Part shown: in pieces, positions 21,531 through 22,591 of the stretch
Position numbering within the stretch: position 1 is the first letter of the stretch
Layout: each line of letters opens with the position of its first letter
From: an uncultured Acetatifactor sp.
Lineage (GTDB): Bacteria; Bacillota; Clostridia; Lachnospirales; Lachnospiraceae
Assembly (NCBI RefSeq): GCF_910585425.1
Contig: NZ_CAJUCP010000079.1
Coordinates: 1-22,591, forward strand
DNA length: 22,591 bases
Reading direction: 5' to 3'
Program-made: the position numbers and the translations under genes
The notes under the pieces: model-generated
Told to the model about the DNA's origin: nothing
Database searches by the model: none
Seen by the model: the letters and a program-made list of their open reading frames with translations, nothing else

Positions 21531-22373
21531 TTAATTTATTTTCAATTTATCAGAAATAGTAATAAGCCATTGGGTCATGCGCTTATTTATCTCAAAAAGT
21601 TCCGTATATTTATCCTGCTCTGAAAACCACGCTGTACTAACTAGCTGATCCGCCATGACCACATAAGGAAGTGCAGCACATTCCTCATTGGTAAGTTTTA
21701 CTACACTATCATAACCCCAAAGAATATTTCGGTAAATTTCCAGCCACTTTGATAACTTAGCTTGATCCTTTTCATCAAAGCTCTCGCTCAAAATTGCCAC
21801 GCCTTTTATTGCATTACAAAGTGCGATAGCGTTTTTGGCTTCATCATAATTTTTAGTGAATTTAAGAACAAAGTTTTTGCCGACATAAAAAGCTCTGTTA
21901 TTTTTTTCTCCATTGCTCTCGTGATAGACATCAGAGATGGTTTCATTTTCTAATTTCCAGTGCTTCAGAACATCCAAAGCTTTCTTATGAGATACCATAT
22001 AATCGTCGTCCTTATACAAGTTCAGTTTGTAAGGTCGTTTAGCCCGTCCTTTTTTTATATAGGTGGAGGGAGTGCAGTCGAATTCGCGTCGAAAAGCTTT
22101 GTAGAATCCAGCATAAGTATCAAAACCGTATTCCAGTATCACATCAATCCTTTTGCCACCGCAACGAATTTCATAAATCGCATGAATAAGCCTGCGCCGA
22201 AGAATATATTGCATTACCGACATTCCAACGGCTGATTGAAACAGCCTGTAATAATGGAACAGCGAATAACCTGCCTGTTCGCAAAGCTCCGTAGCAGTGA
22301 TAGGAGTCTTCAAATTATCCTCTATATAATCGAGGCTTTCCTGTATGCTTTTTCGATAATCCATTAATTTCAC
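21531..22373 (-). CDS. AraC-family regulator with a C-terminal phosphotransferase-like domain
   Basis: A 280-residue protein with the AraC/XylS DNA-binding domain at the N-terminus (residues 7-105). The two helix-turn-helix units are ITATELCEQAGYSLFHYYRLF and IDVILEYGFDTYAGFYKAF, followed by the closing REFDCTPSTYIKKG. Residues about 130-280 form a separate domain; RNILWGYDSVVKLTNEECAA and LPYVVMADQLVSTAW resemble the C-terminal part of aminoglycoside/choline phosphotransferases, without an evident catalytic HxD loop, so it may bind a ligand. A likely activator or sensor for the methyltransferase gene downstream. The start is GTG 22373 or ATG 22364; the latter has GGGTGA five bases upstream. 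Confidence 0.85.
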   Translation of the reverse strand: MKLMDYRKSIQESLDYIEDNLKTPITATELCEQAGYSLFHYYRLFQSAVGMSVMQYILRRRLIHAIYEIRCGGKRIDVILEYGFDTYAGFYKAFRREFDCTPSTYIKKGRAKRPYKLNLYKDDDYMVSHKKALDVLKHWKLENETISDVYHESNGEKNNRAFYVGKNFVLKFTKNYDEAKNAIALCNAIKGVAILSESFDEKDQAKLSKWLEIYRNILWGYDSVVKLTNEECAALPYVVMADQLVSTAWFSEQDKYTELFEINKRMTQWLITISDKLKIN

Positions 22374-22591
22374 CCGCTACTTTTTTATTGTTTTGTAGCT
22401 ACGTATATAGAATAACACATAAATCGAGAAATACCTTTCCTGTTTTGCTGAATTTTAAATCTTTCTTTCGACTTCTGCGCCGTTTCATATGGTGACTAGT
22501 AACATGAGGGAAAAGGATCTAACACAAGGGAAAGCCTAACAGATAAGTATAATAAGGTTATAGGGAAGCGCGCACCCTCAAAGAAAGGAGG
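22374..22591. other. Leader region for a gene beyond the window
   Basis: No gene within. TATAAT at 22548-22553 has no good -35 box at 17 bases, so the promoter is uncertain. The last bases are AAAGAAAGGAGG, a strong ribosome-binding site, so a plus-strand gene should start just after the window. The AraC-type gene's own promoter must lie in the first part of this stretch on the minus strand, but I see no consensus pair. Confidence 0.45.

Noticed and set aside
1..22591. tRNA, rRNA or known riboswitch
   Set aside because: I found no cloverleaf with a TTCGA-type arm, no rRNA-like stretch and no familiar aptamer core by eye. A covariance-model scan would be needed to exclude small RNAs.

Overview
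The window looks like a chromosomal accessory region of a gut-type Clostridium relative, probably Lachnospiraceae. The grounds are strong AGGAGG ribosome sites, A/G-rich coding strands, sigma-A promoters of the TTGACA/TATAAT type, and the families present (clostridial lipoproteins, HicAB, Rpn nuclease, AraC-type regulators with an extra C-terminal domain). Species cannot be fixed from the sequence. Composition is patchy: GC-rich enzyme genes (2828-4660, 14136-17583, 19259-20212) alternate with AT-rich ones (ankyrin gene, phosphatase, acetyltransferase, methyltransferase, AraC regulator), which points to repeated acquisition.

Layout. 1-2279: a flavodoxin-fold lipoprotein and an MFS transporter with its own promoter. 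2369-4660: a small orphan protein, then an MGT-type glycosyltransferase enlarged by an in-frame array of 69-base repeats. 4729-5708: the decayed end of an IS200/IS605 element next to a complete hicAB toxin-antitoxin operon on the minus strand, with a consensus promoter and a near-palindromic operator. 5949-12311: an island of lipoproteins and immunity-like genes. One lipoprotein gene is present three times. Two copies have six G in a G tract and are out of frame; the middle copy has five and is intact. Between them lie another lipoprotein, a small acidic protein, a frameshifted SMI1/KNR4-like remnant and an ankyrin-repeat protein. 12502-14060: a histidine phosphatase, an unknown gene whose 3' end runs into a hairpin-rich repeat, and a GNAT acetyltransferase.

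14136-20212 holds the most interesting genes: a fusion of an NAD-dependent epimerase/3-beta-HSD-like reductase with a metallo-beta-lactamase-fold hydrolase, an adenylate-forming enzyme related to F390/phenylacetate-CoA ligases, and a KAS III/OleA-like condensing enzyme. A tyrosine-recombinase remnant and an Rpn-family nuclease gene split the set. Acid activation, condensation, reduction and hydrolysis, possibly followed by glycosylation by the upstream enzyme, would suit an undescribed acyl-derived lipid or small molecule. This is inference from families and order. Two of these enzymes (glycosyltransferase and adenylate-forming enzyme) carry coding tandem repeats within otherwise normal folds, and the fusion protein has a low-complexity linker.

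20523-22373 is a minus-strand pair: an AraC-type regulator, its HTH domain followed by a domain resembling part of aminoglycoside phosphotransferases, then a SAM-dependent methyltransferase. The window ends with a ribosome-binding site for a gene beyond the edge. I saw no rRNA, tRNA or CRISPR array.
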